Source: Eupeodes corollae
Taxonomy: Eukaryota; Arthropoda; Insecta; Diptera; Syrphidae
Assembly: GCF_945859685.1 (NCBI RefSeq)
Contig: NC_079147.1
Span: 253,756,572 to 253,820,571 of the forward strand
Direction of reading: 5' to 3'
Length of the DNA stretch: 64,000 nt
Part shown: piece after piece, positions 1-11,269 of the stretch
Position numbering within the stretch: position 1 is the first letter of the stretch
Layout: each line of letters starts with the position of its first letter
Translations under genes and position numbers: made by a program
Notes under the pieces: generated by a model
Databases searched by the model: none
What the model was told of the DNA's origin: nothing
The model's input: only the letters and a program-made list of their open reading frames with translations

Positions 1-401
1 CAGTACAAAAGACATCCCACAGGATTGTTATTTTGGTCCTCTTCTTTTTAACAGTTTAAAAACACCTGTGAAACTGGTGAATAGTTTGTGTTACCAAGAT
101 AAGAATATTGAGTCATTGATTAATAGTTTATTTATGTTTTTATAAAGTTACACAGTTAGATAATAGATGTCTTATAACAACAAAATGAAAATATTTTTTC
201 TGTAAGAATTTTAAAACAGTACATTTCTAACTTCTTATCAAAATTATAATTCTTGTAAGCATTTAGAATTTTCGATATGGAGAAAAAAAAACATTTATAT
301 TGAAAATAAATTTCTGTAAACACCCACTTTCAAAGACAAGCTTAAGAGTCACAAAAACTTTAATTTAAATTCTTTTCCTAAAATGGTTAGCATTATTACT
401 A
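1..401. other. AT-rich flank, no gene seen
   Basis: No ORF, repeat or RNA signal is recognisable here. The stretch precedes the gag remnant and could hold the leader or 5' LTR of that element. I found no copy of it downstream of the env remnant, so no LTR pair can be claimed. Confidence 0.5.
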
Positions 402-1676
402 TTGAATTTCTATCAGGCAAGGGTTTTCAAACAACATTTGAACAACAAAATGGTCAACCCCGATCAACCAAGTAATGCAAGTTTAGTACCTCCTTCATCA
501 CCTCTAAACTCTGCAGGATCACAAGATTTAACTGAATATATTAACCATTTAGTTGAAACGCTTTTCAAATGGGAACCCCGTCTAAGGAAACCGAATTCTT
601 GGACCAGCCTATTGATATCGGTAAAGTTAGGTGAAATGTGTACGCCAATTCTCAGGAGAATTCAACAATCTATGAGCCTGTCCGGGGTTCCCCGAAATAT
701 ATCCGCATCCTTAGCGTTGTATGAGATTAAATTGTCATAGGACATCGTCCTAGAATCATATAACACTCCATTAAAGTGGAGTAGGATTTACAAATGCTTC
801 ATGCTGAATTATGCAGACAAGAGGGACCTTGCTACTCTCGAGTATCAGATGATGGTTTTGATTTATGGAACCATCACCGATTTCTATTAGCAAGTCTACC
901 AACACCTTTCTTTGATACTGAACAAATTAGCATCCATGGAACTAAGTGCGTAATCACTTACTACTATGACTAGTGCGCACAGAGATAACGCATTAGACAC
1001 TTTCATACGTGGTCTAAAGGGAGATCATCCTTGGCTTCTTAGCATAAGAGAACGAAACGACCTCCCTCAGGCACTACACCTCTGTCTCAAATTAGACAAT
1101 GTGAACTTTAGGACAAATTATGCAATGAATAACCAATCCACATTTAAAAGATCTGTTCTCCAAGCACCCCCTTCACTACCGCCGCGTCGACAAATCCCTT
1201 CTAGCAGCACACCAGTTTCTGGAAATAGGTTTATACCAAAACTTTACTATAATTCTCAACCAAGACCTTACTCGCAACCACAACAACCAATGAACCGACA
1301 GAATGTTCCTTACCGAAAAAACTACTATCCCTTCCAACATAACCAAACCAATCCATACAACCGAAATTCCTATTATCCTAGGAATCTCCCTCCGAAACCA
1401 CAACCAAAGCCCCAACCAATTTCAGTCAATGGTTCCGTCCAATCTCAAAATATCAACTATTAAAATATACCATAATATCAAAACCCAGCTAATAAGAGGC
1501 CTAACTCTCAACAAGTCCGCACTCCACACAAATTTCAAAGACTCTACCATACTACCCTAGAGGACGAAGACTATGAAGGCTCCTTTTACCCTGAGGAATA
1601 CGACAATGGCTTGGATGAATATGCCGATCTTCAAAATGAGGAACAAGTGGAACAAACTCAACCAGAAGAGGTTTAA
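402..1676 (+). pseudogene. gag remnant of an errantivirus-like Ty3/Gypsy element
   Basis: This is a decayed capsid/nucleocapsid (Gag) gene. An N-terminal piece runs 402-740. A central capsid piece (966-1463) contains the stretch DTFIRGLKGDHPWLL, which is characteristic of Gag in insect 17.6/297/gypsy-type elements. A Gln/Asn/Pro/Tyr-rich tail follows, and an acidic C-terminus reads in another frame to a stop at 1674-1676. At least two frame changes separate the pieces, near 740-966 and near 1450-1500. Gag would package element RNA in the cytoplasm. It is followed at once by integrase sequence, so protease, reverse transcriptase and RNase H are missing. The element assignment rests on the Gag motif together with the integrase and env remnants downstream. 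Confidence 0.65.
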
Positions 1677-1689
1677 CAAGATCTATATA

Positions 1690-2427
1690 AATGAAACGCC
1701 TCTACCTTATTATCCAGGTCATATTATTTACCTCGACATTTTTTCCACACACAAATTTTTAGTCCTTACCTCCATAGACAAATTCTCGAAACTAGCGCAT
1801 GCTATATCACAAACTCCCGGTCGGTAGAAGACATTCGCCAGCCCTTATGGGATACACTCTTTCATTTCGGTATTCCCAAACACGTCGTCATCGACAATGA
1901 GAAATCATTAAATTCAATATCCCTTAAGGCCATATCCATGATAGAAGAACTCAACATAACAGTTTGCCAGACCCCGACATACAAACTCGAGGTTAATGGC
2001 CAAATACAGTGATTCCAGTCTAACTTATCGAAAATCATGCGATGTGTGAGTTCCGAATTCCAGATAACTGAATTTCAAGATCTACTTAAAAGATAATTCT
2101 ACCATCCATCCCATCAAGGGAAAAAAACCTATAGAAGTATTATTTGGTCGCTACCAAAGAGTTTCCCTGGAATTATATGAAAAGGCAAAAAAAAGTAACA
2201 TTGAGAGGATTAAAGAGAAACAACTAAAGGATTTACAAACTCATAACAAATCTCGAAAACCCCCTAAAACGTACCAAGTAGGAGAAGAAATTTTTATCAG
2301 ACACAACGAAACAATAGGTTCCAAACTAACTGTACGCTACAAATTGGAGAAAATCAAAGAAGACAGGAACACTACTGTACTTACCGAGTCAGGCAAAATT
2401 GTCCACAAGAGTAATATTAGAAACTAA
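1690..2427 (+). pseudogene. Integrase remnant of the same Ty3/Gypsy element
   Basis: Only the integrase part of pol is left. The catalytic core starts around 1700 with the first acidic site in YLDIF and the second in VIDNEKSL near 1890-1910. The third position of the D,D-35-E triad falls in the segment NGQIQ at about 1995-2009. There the expected glutamate is glutamine, and a TGA follows at 2010-2012. A basic C-terminal chromo-like region with a GEEIFIRH motif continues to a stop at 2425-2427, with another break near 2095. The enzyme would join element DNA to the chromosome, but this copy cannot be active. The order gag-integrase-env with no RT points to an internal deletion of pol at about 1676-1690. 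Confidence 0.65.
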
Positions 2428-2439
2428 TTTTCACAAAAT

Positions 2440-3770
2440 TTTAGGATTCCCTGGGCATTAGCCTGTGCCGAGGTACAAATACTGGACTACTCAAAATCCC
2501 AAATTGTGGCCATAAATAATGGATTAGCAAAAATTCAGAATGGAAATTTTAAGATCATCCATACTATTGATCTGGACAAATACGAAGAATTTATAGATCA
2601 AGCTTACGCCACCCTCTTTTCAACGAACATCAATTCCCATATCCTTTTTTCTCTCCTCCAATTTGAACTAACACCGATAAAAGACATAGGTACTAACCTA
2701 CATTAAACTCAAAAGAAACAAAAGGTCTTTAAATTTCATAGGGTCAGAATGGAAGTGACTCACTGGCAGCCCCGACCATGACGATCTCGTCCGTATTGAA
2801 AATAAAGCGAAAACCAAATTATCATTAACGAATTGTACAACAAAAGAATTAATAATATAACTATAGTCACTAACAAAATCTTAAGAGAAATACGAGAAAA
2901 TAAATACCTAGATAACGAATTACTTGTAACCCTTAATATACAATTAAAATCATTGTTAACATTAAATACGCCATTCATTGGGCGAAAGAACGAATTTTAA
3001 ATTCAATTATTTTATTAACCGAAGAAGAAGATATCGCCATAAAGGCACTTAATAAAGGAAAATTTCCTTTTAATACTTTAGAAGAAGCACTAGAGTTTTC
3101 AAATTTCAAAAATTTTACGAACAATTCAATACTTATTTATGTAGATAACATCCCACTTACAGATTTAAATCTTTGTGAGAAACTTTTTCTTAAACCAATT
3201 AAAATGAAAAATAAAGTAATACAGTTACCAAAGAATGATTGTGAAATATTAATATGTGAAAACAGATTTTATAGTATTAAAAAAACATGTTAGAGTCTGA
3301 ACAAATTGTCCGTTTGCAACTCAGAAAATATTATAGAAACAAAAAATTCAGATTGCATTTCCAACTTGCTAAAGAGCCTCAACTACTCATCCTGCTCCGT
3401 CACGAACGCTCAACACATCCCTAGCATCGACATAATCAAAGAAGTTATCATTTTACTCAACCAATTTGAAGACACAATTACAGTTAACGGAGACCTATCG
3501 GTCTGAGGAGATATCATCAGTACGTGTCTTACCTACAAACATTCAACCAAACTAGAAGGAAATCAATTAAGCCCTTTCCTTGGAAATGATGCCAGAACTT
3601 CATATCAAAAACAAAGAACATATTGAGAAGCTCGAAGTAAACCACCTTATCCATCAGTCCATCTCTTACGGCACTGTAATAATCAGCATAGGTATCATAG
3701 GGCTATTGTTTCTTACGAGAAGAGAAAAAACAAAAGTCAAATCGATATACCTATTAGTTCAATAGATAGT
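2440..3770 (+). pseudogene. Envelope-like (env) remnant of an errantivirus-type element
   Basis: Several reading-frame pieces after the integrase match the position and style of the fusion-type env gene of insect errantiviruses. The N-terminal piece is 2506-2706 and starts near INNGLAKIQNGNFKIIH. A central piece lies around 2985-3290. Further pieces are at 3306-3506 and 3580-3765. The last holds a hydrophobic, membrane-spanning-like stretch (YGTVIISIGIIGLLFL) followed by basic residues, as expected for a C-terminal anchor. Stops and frame changes interrupt it at about 2707, 3290, 3506 and 3560, so no protein can be made. The identification rests on order and composition plus the membrane anchor, not on a database match. 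Confidence 0.55.
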
Positions 3771-3780
3771 TCCCAAGAGA

Positions 3781-4120
3781 AGTTAACATTCACTGCCTTC
3801 AACCTCCAAAAGCAAATACTTGCAAGAAGAGCCGGGTGACAAATAGTATAACTTCTTACCGATAAGTTTGCACCTATCAGACAAGAAGATCTTATATCCG
3901 CTAAGAGAGTATTTTGCATCTTTCACTGATGCAGAGAACCACGTTTCGGAAACACAGATCGCATCGACTAGCGAATTTTTAAAAAGTTATCTAAATTCAT
4001 CGATCTTTTTCATCTCTTTCAACTCTTCGCATTGATATGAACAACTTTGAAACAGTCACATCGAGAACTCAAAACTTTCAACATAGTTCGCAATAAAACA
4101 TCACTGGTGTAATAATACAA
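3781..4120 (+). repeat. Possible 3' LTR start of the errantivirus-like element
   Basis: A purine tract (AAGAGA) ending at 3780 is followed by AGTTAAC at 3781, just after the env remnant ends. Gypsy-group LTRs commonly begin AGTTA after a polypurine tract. No matching 5' LTR is visible in the window, so the LTR call and its right end are inference. Confidence 0.3.
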
Positions 4121-4127
4121 TAAAAAG

Positions 4128-4420
4128 CATGATGGTTACCCGTGGCATGATGGTTAGTGCGTTGGACTGTCATGCGAGAGGCCTTGGGTTCGATTCCTGC
4201 CTGTACCATCTAAAGTTTTTATTCACGGGTACTGCCTCTTGCGAGGAATTGACGAGTTCTCCAAGAGATTCTTGTCATGAAAAAGTGTTTTCTCAAATTA
4301 GCCGTTTGGATTCGGCAAATAAACTTTAGGCCCCCTCCATTACTGCAATTACTCTCACAGAAATGGTTGAAAGTTGTAAGTCACTAGGTCCTGGTTCTCT
4401 ATGGACTGTTGCGCCACCTA
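4128..4420 (+). mobile_element. tRNA-derived SINE with an RTE-like LINE tail
   Basis: The head is tRNA-like. It has an A-box-like sequence (tggcatgatgg, 4143-4153), a GTC in the anticodon position of an Asp-type loop near 4168-4170, and a B box (ggttcgattcc, 4187-4197) about 33 bases after the A box. The acceptor and T stems pair poorly, so it is not a working tRNA. A body of about 200 bases follows. The tail contains ggactgttgcgccacct (4403-4419), which matches the 3' end of the LINEs at 37997-38013 and 63402-63418 at 16 of 17 positions. The first 12 bases of the tRNA part are duplicated in tandem (4128-4139 and 4145-4156). Transcription would be by RNA polymerase III from the internal boxes. 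Confidence 0.7.
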
Positions 4421-4440
4421 TTTTTTGTATTTTTTTTCAT

Positions 4441-4802
4441 TGAATGCTGGTGAAATTTTTCCTCTATTTGTTTGCCTGTCACAGCAAAGGCAGTAAATAT
4501 GGTTTTTGTGTTGTGCATGTTAGATGGAAATAAAATCGGAAATTTGAATGAAATAATTCCATATGGTATTATTTCTCGATTTAACACCTTTCGACATCTT
4601 TTTTAAAACCAAGAAAAAGATATGGGCTACTCCAATGCTCTAAAAGGGTGTTAAGACTTTTAAGTAGGATAATAACCCAAAATTTAGCCCGATAAACGAA
4701 AAACTATGATTTAAACAAATTTTTTACATTGAGTACTGAAAAGGTGTACTTGATCTCATCCGAGTCTTAAGAAGTTCTTATAGAGTTATCCTTACTGTTT
4801 TC
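4441..4802. other. Spacer between SINE and mariner
   Basis: AT-rich sequence with no recognisable gene or repeat. Short ORFs in it have no family signature. Confidence 0.5.
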
Positions 4803-4804
4803 TA

Positions 4805-6094
4805 AACGGTGATTTTTTAAGAGCTTGAGAACTTTAAAAAAAAACGCATAAAATTTGCAAAATCTCATCGATTCTTTATTTGAAACGTTAGATTGGTCCA
4901 TGACATTTACTTTTTGAAGATAATTTAATTTAAATGTTGACCGCGGCTGCGTCTTAGGTGGTCCATTCGGAAAGTCCAATTTTGGGTAACTTTTTCGAGC
5001 ATTTCGGCCGGAATAGCCCGAATTTCTTCGGAAATGTTGTCTTCCAAAGCTGGAATAGTTGCTGGCTTATTTGTGTAGACTTTAGACTTGACGTAGCCCC
5101 ACAAAAAATAGTCTAAAGGCGTCAAATCGCATGATCTTGGTGGCCAACTTACCGGTACATTCCTTGAGATGAATTCTTCTCCGAAGTTTTCCCTCAAAAT
5201 GGCCATAGAATCGCGAGCTGTGTAGCATGTAGCGCCATCTTGTTGAAACCACATGTTAACCAAGTTCAGTTCTTCCATTTTTGGTAACAAAAAGTTTGTT
5301 AGCATTGAACGATAGCGATCGCCATTCACCGTAACGTTGCGTCCAACAGCATCTTTGAAAAAATACGGTCCAATGATTCCACCAGCGTACAAACCACACC
5401 AAACAGTGCATTTTTCGGGATGCATGGGCAGTTCTTGAACGGCTTCTGGTTGCTCTTCACTCCAAATGCGGCAATTTTGCTTATTTACGTAGCCATTCAA
5501 CCAGAAATGAGCCTCATCGCTGAACAAAATTTGTCGATAAAAAAGCGGATTTTCTGCCAACTTTTCTAGGGCCCATTCACTGAAAATTCGACGTTGTGGC
5601 AGATCGTTCGGCTTCAGTTCTTGCACGAGCTGTATTTTATACGGTTTTACACCAAGATCTTTGCGTAAAATCTTCCATGTGGTCGAATAACACAAACCGA
5701 ATTGCTTCGAACGGCGACGAATCGACATTTCACGGTCTTCAGCAACACTCTCAGAAACTTTCTTCTGTACGCACTGTACGCATTCGTGTGGTTGGTTTAA
5801 TGTCCAATAAAGTAAACTGAGTGCGAAAATTGGTCACAATCGCATTAATTGTTTGCTCACTTGGTCGATTATGTAGACCATAAATCGGACGTAAAGCGCG
5901 AAACACATTTCGAACCGAACACTGATTTTGGTAATAAAATTCAATGATTTGCAAGCGTTGCTCGTTAGTAAGTCTATTCATGATGAAATGTCGAAGCATA
6001 CTGAGCATCTTTCTCTTTGACACCATGTCTGAAATCCCGCGTGATCTGTCAAATACTAATGCATGAAAATCCTAACCTCAAAAAAATCACCCTT
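4805..6094 (-). mobile_element. Mariner-type DNA transposon, copy 1
   Basis: The 1290-bp element is flanked by TA at 4803-4804 and 6095-6096, the target duplication of the Tc1/mariner superfamily. Ends are imperfect inverted repeats with the core GGTGATTTTTT (left about 4808, right ending about 6092). The single transposase gene runs right to left. It is nearly identical to the copy at 20988-22284 apart from a few substitutions and homopolymer indels, which suggests recent spread of the family. Confidence 0.85.
4925..6026 (-). pseudogene. Mariner-type transposase with frameshift (copy 1)
   Basis: The transposase would bind the inverted ends and cut and paste the element in the nucleus. The N-terminal part (6026 down to 5751; likely start at the ATG at about 5981, giving MNRLTNEQRLQIIEFYYQNQ) is a helix-turn-helix region of the insect DUF4817 type. 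The C-terminal part (5728-4925) is the DDE domain: first Asp in LFSDEAHFWLNG, second in WFQQDGATC, third in RSCDLTPLDYFLWG. The spacing between the second and third Asp is 36 residues. The two parts are in different frames; the junction at about 5730-5760 also lacks a few residues expected for the family. The DDE part is otherwise open over 267 codons. The same lesion is present in copy 2. Confidence 0.85.
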
Positions 6095-6329
6095 TATTTA
6101 TCATAGCCTGATAAAAGACTGGTTCATAGTACCATATCAAGAAATACTAATCTTCTGAAATAATAGTGACCTAAAGTTTAGTGAATTACGTCCCACTTTT
6201 AAGAACTTTCATTACTTTAGGTTTGTTAAGCGCAATACGGTCTTATTTCAATTAAACGCTGTTACACTCAAGCCGCTACCTTTTCGAAATCATATAAAGT
6301 ATACCCATGCAGTGGAGTTACATATTTTA

Positions 6330-7440
6330 CTGTTTATATTCACCTTAAAAAAAGTTGATCTTATTTCTCAAAATGATTTGAGCTCAATTCACTTTGACAA
6401 AATTGAATATGACTAAATGCTAAAAATTGGCTTAATTCACAATAAGGCAAATTTTTTAAACTTATTCTTTTTTCACTTGATTTTATTTCACACCACTCTG
6501 CTGGTAATATTAACCAAAAAATAAAATTTGACCTTAATTTTATCAAAGGTCGAGCACTCACATAAACTAGGATAAATCCGACCTCGTACTTACCCTAAAT
6601 TATATAATGTGCCAAGCGACGCCGTGAAAGAAAGTTTAATAAAGAAAACTGTCCACAGTTGGGTTTATTGCACTTAAACAAAGTGAAATTTAGCTTAATT
6701 GGTCATACCTCACCGTAAAGTAAGTTGGTCTTATTTCTAAAAATAGTTTGGCCTTATTTCACTTTGTAGGAATGCAGTATGACCAACTGCTGAAAAGTTT
6801 GGAAATTTTAAATTTGGTCTTGTTTAACTTGGCCTTATATCAACGCACAGTGCCAAGCAAGGTTAAGTACAAATTTGTTTCAATAAACTAAAGTTGTTTC
6901 TTTCTTTCATCCGGTGCCGTGATTTAAGACCAAGTGAAATTAGGCCAACTTTCAGAAATTGGCCTTATTGCGCTTCCCAAAAGAGAAATAAGGGCAATTT
7001 TCAGCAGTGAGTCATTGCACTTTGACAAAGTGAAATAAGATCAAATTGTTTTGAGAAATGAGACCAGCTTACTATAACGGTGAGGTATGTAAGGAGGGCA
7101 TGCTTGACACACTATAAAATCAGGGGAAGGTGCGAGGTTGTGTGTATGCAAACCATATTGATGAAAGTGAAATAAAACCAATTTGGCTTTATTACACTTT
7201 GCTTAAGTTTATTAAGACAAACTATTGTGATTGGGCACCATTACCCTTTACAACAGTGAAAAAAGGCCAATTTTTAAAATTTGGCCTTAATCCACGTTAC
7301 CTTATTTCACGGAACCCTTTCTTCGAACTTCAGTTCTTAATTAGAATATTGCACTTTGACAAAATGCATAAAGTCCGAATGATGAAAACCGTCACGTGGT
7401 TATTTCACTTTTGTTATGAAGACGAATTTTGAAATACTGT
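6330..7440. repeat. Cluster of inverted-repeat (MITE-like) sequences
   Basis: The stretch is built from repeated motifs such as cttatttcactttg, aaattggcctta and cactttgacaaagtg in both orientations. An inner, well-defined unit is listed separately (6704-7089). Related sequence on both sides (6336-6490 and 7140-7400) suggests that the inner unit sits inside or beside older relatives. The ORF at 7130-7432 is made of these repeats and is not a gene. Confidence 0.6.
6704..7089. mobile_element. 386-bp inverted-repeat element (MITE-like)
   Basis: The ends are perfect 12-base inverted repeats: catacctcaccg at 6704-6715 and its complement at 7078-7089. The similarity continues inward for about 90 bases on each side (TGGTCTTATTTCT, then CTTATTTCACTTTGT). 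There is no coding sequence. A perfect short palindrome (cactttgacaaagtg) lies in the right arm near 7018-7032. No convincing target duplication is visible, so the superfamily is unknown. Confidence 0.65.
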
Positions 7441-10400
7441 GTATTTTTTCCGGTGTTACATTATGGACTTAATCAAATCTTTTAAACGATAAAATTCGGT
7501 AATAGTTTTGTTGACAATTTGAAATATTTGGTGATTTACGGCATTTTACATCATGTTAGTTTTTAGTATTTGACAAAGAGAATTACTACAAACACAACTG
7601 TCACGCAAACGTGTTGCAAAACCACTGTTTTAAAAAAATTGTTAAGCAAATGTCACAACGCAATGTAAACATAAACGTCACATATCATAGCTCCATAAAC
7701 ATATTTTTAGGGATTTTTCAAGAATTGGGTATTCTTCTTGTTAAAGTTGAGAAAATATTTTGAATTGGTTCACGCGTTCTTGAGCGTAGTAGCTAACGTC
7801 TTTTACTTTTATTATAAAAGATTAAAATATAACCTTTTTCGCTTATACTAAACTTTTACATACAAATCTGCAGTCTGCTACTTGACATAGATTGCTGTGA
7901 AAATTCCATGAAAACAATAATGGAATTCCCGTCAGGAATCAAAAAGTACTAATAACACATAAGTAAGTATTTCAAAAATAAAAGATTTCATTTGGGAAGC
8001 ATTCAGGTGAAACAATAGTTTCAGCCGAACCGGAAAAAAAAGGAAAATACAAATCTTGCAATTTCATGGTAGACAACCCTCAACCTCCATATCGCCATCA
8101 GGAAGCCCAGCAGTTACCCTTATTTGGCTTAACTATCTACACGTTCTTAATGCTTAACTATCATATAGGAAATTATCTTGCCTTTAAAAATATTAGAGAC
8201 AAGTTGACGTGGGTTTGGATTTAATTTTGCTTAAGAGGTAAGCAAAAAATTAGGTTGACAAAATAATCATAAAATATTCGTAACACATTTTTCCCCCTAG
8301 AAAAAAAAGGGTTCTGCTCTACCCTCAGTTACAATCTCTAACTACTTAAGACATGGAAAGGTGTTCGTTTACAAATTGGAATCTTTATATCGATTAAGCT
8401 TAAATGAAAGGCCATGGCACTTAGGAAAATTGCAAAATTATGTTGTTAAGTCACGTATGTGTATATACAACACAGGTATTTACGGGTACATGTTGTAATA
8501 ATAATTGCCACTTAGTAAGAGGACAACAAATGTGGGGTACCTATCTTATAAAAGATATAATTTAGTTGAATAGTGTGTGATCCCAATAAATATAAAAATA
8601 GAAATGTGTCGTTTAAGACACAACTTTGGAGGCTTTTTTCTGCAGATAAAGGGTTTAAAGGTTAATAAGTTTCAATTTTGGACAGTTTTATTAATTGAAT
8701 CCTTTTTATTTTTAATAAAATACAAGCCATATAAAATATTCGCAGGATTATGGGATTGGAATAATCCTTAAAACCTTGTGAGTGTTAAAAAGTAAGGGAA
8801 GAAAGTACGAAAAGATATTAGTTCACATTGGTCTTAAAACGTTAAACATTAAAATAAGAAGGAACACAGAATTTAGTAAAGCATTCTACATTCTTGATGT
8901 GCTGCTGAAAAAAGAATCTCTACACTTGAAATTAAAAAGCAATGTGCTTTTTACTAAATTTTCTGATATCATAGTAGGGTCAGAGTACGTTCCCAGTGAC
9001 AATTAAAAGTTGTTCGATTCTTTTACTTAAAAAGTGATTTAAGGACATTTAGTCTTGCTTCAAAAAAATCGCTTGAAAGCTGGACACAAGTTCATCGATA
9101 GAATTTAAATCTTTAATATGAAGAAAGGAAGTAGGAATTCAAGAATTAGGTCTTCAACATTGGTGGTTCTCTCAAACCTTATTTCTCTTACTTGGGAATC
9201 AGGTATACAAAGCCTTAGGTCTGAGTCAAGACAGATGCTTAACTGTGGTTTGGCTATAAATTCAATAATTCTTGAAGGCAACGTTTGTGTTGTTCTGACT
9301 TCAGGCTTCGGGGCTTCAGACTCCTGACAACAGCAATACAAAGTTGCATTATCAGTATAATGAAATTCTACTCCAGGAATATGGTCTATCTTCTATAGTG
9401 GTCAGGATGTATTTTCTATGACAACAACAAAGTTCAGATGAAAAATAATTATTACTGAGGGTTGTATTGCCAATGCTTAAGGAAAAATACCTAAAAAGAG
9501 AAAGGATATTCCTCTTCTTGTTCTTCTTTTCTATTGCCACAAAAACGAATTTCAATTTGCTTCCAAAGTTTGCTATCCTTCTGCCACAAATGTTGCAGCC
9601 ACAAAAAAGTTCTGCTTGTTGTTTCTGTTTCTTTTTATATATCCTGCAGCTTTCGTGTTTACTAACTTGCTACAGTAATTCAGAGATTTATGCAAAAAGG
9701 GTGATGCTAATGGGGTACATGCAGTGAGCAGGGAGGGGGTGTAAAAAGTTTCGATTTGATGTTATTGTTTTTTTCGTTTTTGTTTTTGTGTTGTGCATGC
9801 TAAAAAATGTATTGTTCCTGGCTTTAGCATCATCGTTCACACCGCACCGCACCGTATACTCGACTCGTATATAGAAAACGGAGAGTTATCTATAGGGGTT
9901 AGAGTCCTTTTGGGTTGGAGTTGGAGGTAATAAACTGCAATAAGGGTCTTCTGACACTGAAAACATACCGAAAAAGGATGCGCTGGCATTCATTCTGAAT
10001 GTTGGCCAAAAATAGCTACGATATTCCAAATGCCGTCGCTTCTTTTGATACCGATGTACAGTTTTGGGTTTCCAGTGTTTTTTGAGTTTGTTGTTTTTTA
10101 TTTGCATTCAAAACATCCTCCAAAAGTGGAGGGAAGATGCGGAAAGCATTGTGTGAAAAATGGTTTTTTGGCCAGGGAACTTTACATTGCTCTGGTATAG
10201 GGATTCATAGAAGATATACCTACTTATAAACAGTTCAAGCTTATACGAGTATAGAATGTTGGTGAATGGAAAATAATTTGTGTGTAACTAGCACTAACAG
10301 TCAGCATAAAAATTGTTTTTTTTTTTGTATTTGCTTTATTTTTGGATATTTCAATACGTGAAACAATATTTTTGAATGGATTTTATGATAGCGCCTGGCA

Positions 10401-10664
10401 ATTCCTTCGTGGTTTGAAATTTGTGGGAATTCTGAGATTAGTAGGTATAGGAGTGAACATAATGTAGATACTTTTTAAAAAATATACACATTTAGTTCAT
10501 ATAATATTGAATATCCTTGTGTGAAATATTAGTTGAACATTATTTTAAAGCCATAGTCTATTTCTTCTTGAAACTATAGCTGTTTGAAGCCACCTATCAA
10601 ATTTAAATTTTAAGATTCTTAACATTATAAAATCTTACCAAAATACAGAATCACATATAGGGTT
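7441..10664. other. AT-rich region, no gene recognised
   Basis: About 3.2 kb without a recognisable gene, RNA or transposon. The ORFs at 8577-8771, 8782-9006 and 9467-9727 are rich in Lys/Ile/Phe, show no family motif and look like chance reading frames in AT-rich DNA. Confidence 0.5.
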
Positions 10665-11150
10665 AAATAATCATAATCATCACTATCTAGATAGCCGGGA
10701 TCCCGTCCTGGCCTCATTTAACAAGACTCTCCATTCATCCGTGTCTCAGGCCGACGCCATCCAGTTGCATGGTCTTTCACACTGCCGCCTTCTATAAAAT
10801 GTGCTACAAAACACTTTATGGACTGGTTCCTCTTCCCTCATACGTGTTAGGTGTCCCAGCCCACCGGAATTTACCGAGCTTAATTTTTGTGAAGATATCT
10901 GCTTCAAGATAGAATACATACAGTATCACATAAGGGGCCAACAATTCTCCGTAAGACTTTTATCTCGAACGCGCCTTAGAGGTCGGAAGCTTTTTTATAA
11001 GAAACCAGGTCTCGAAATTATATGAAAGAACTGGCAGAACCTGTACAGCAGCAGCTTTAAAAATATGGTAGGGTTTTTGGTCTTATAAAAGAGCAAACCA
11101 CGCGCATTTTATTCTTCTATGTCGTTATCGGCTGTAACTAATGATTCAAG
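10665..11150 (-). mobile_element. LINE 3' fragment (Pol C-terminus)
   Basis: Read on the minus strand, this stretch resembles the end of a LINE Pol protein. It has a GHLTRM-like motif, then an Arg-rich segment, then a DTDEWRVLLNEA segment before the end. These correspond to the RLxWxGHVxRM and terminal W..L segments seen in the RTE-like copies here. Frames are broken. The 3' end at about 10665 carries gat/tta-type short repeats rather than the taag tail of the RTE-like copies, so it is probably a different family. Confidence 0.45.
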
Positions 11151-11269
11151 ATATTTTAAGAATTGCAGCGTGATGGTTGTGCGTTGGACTTAATCAGATA
11201 AGGGAGTAAGGCAAAAGAGTAGATCATCTCTACTCTTTGTTGCTTGGCCTGGCGGAATTAAGACCATAA

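Noticed and set aside
4142..4210. Possible tRNA-Asp gene
   Set aside because: The A and B boxes are good, but acceptor and T stems pair poorly and a SINE body and LINE-like tail follow, so it is a tRNA-derived SINE.
11165..11195. Third SINE head (gcgtgatggttgtgcgttgg)
   Set aside because: It resembles the A-box region only; no B box follows and it lies just before a LINE, so it may be LINE leader or a scrap.
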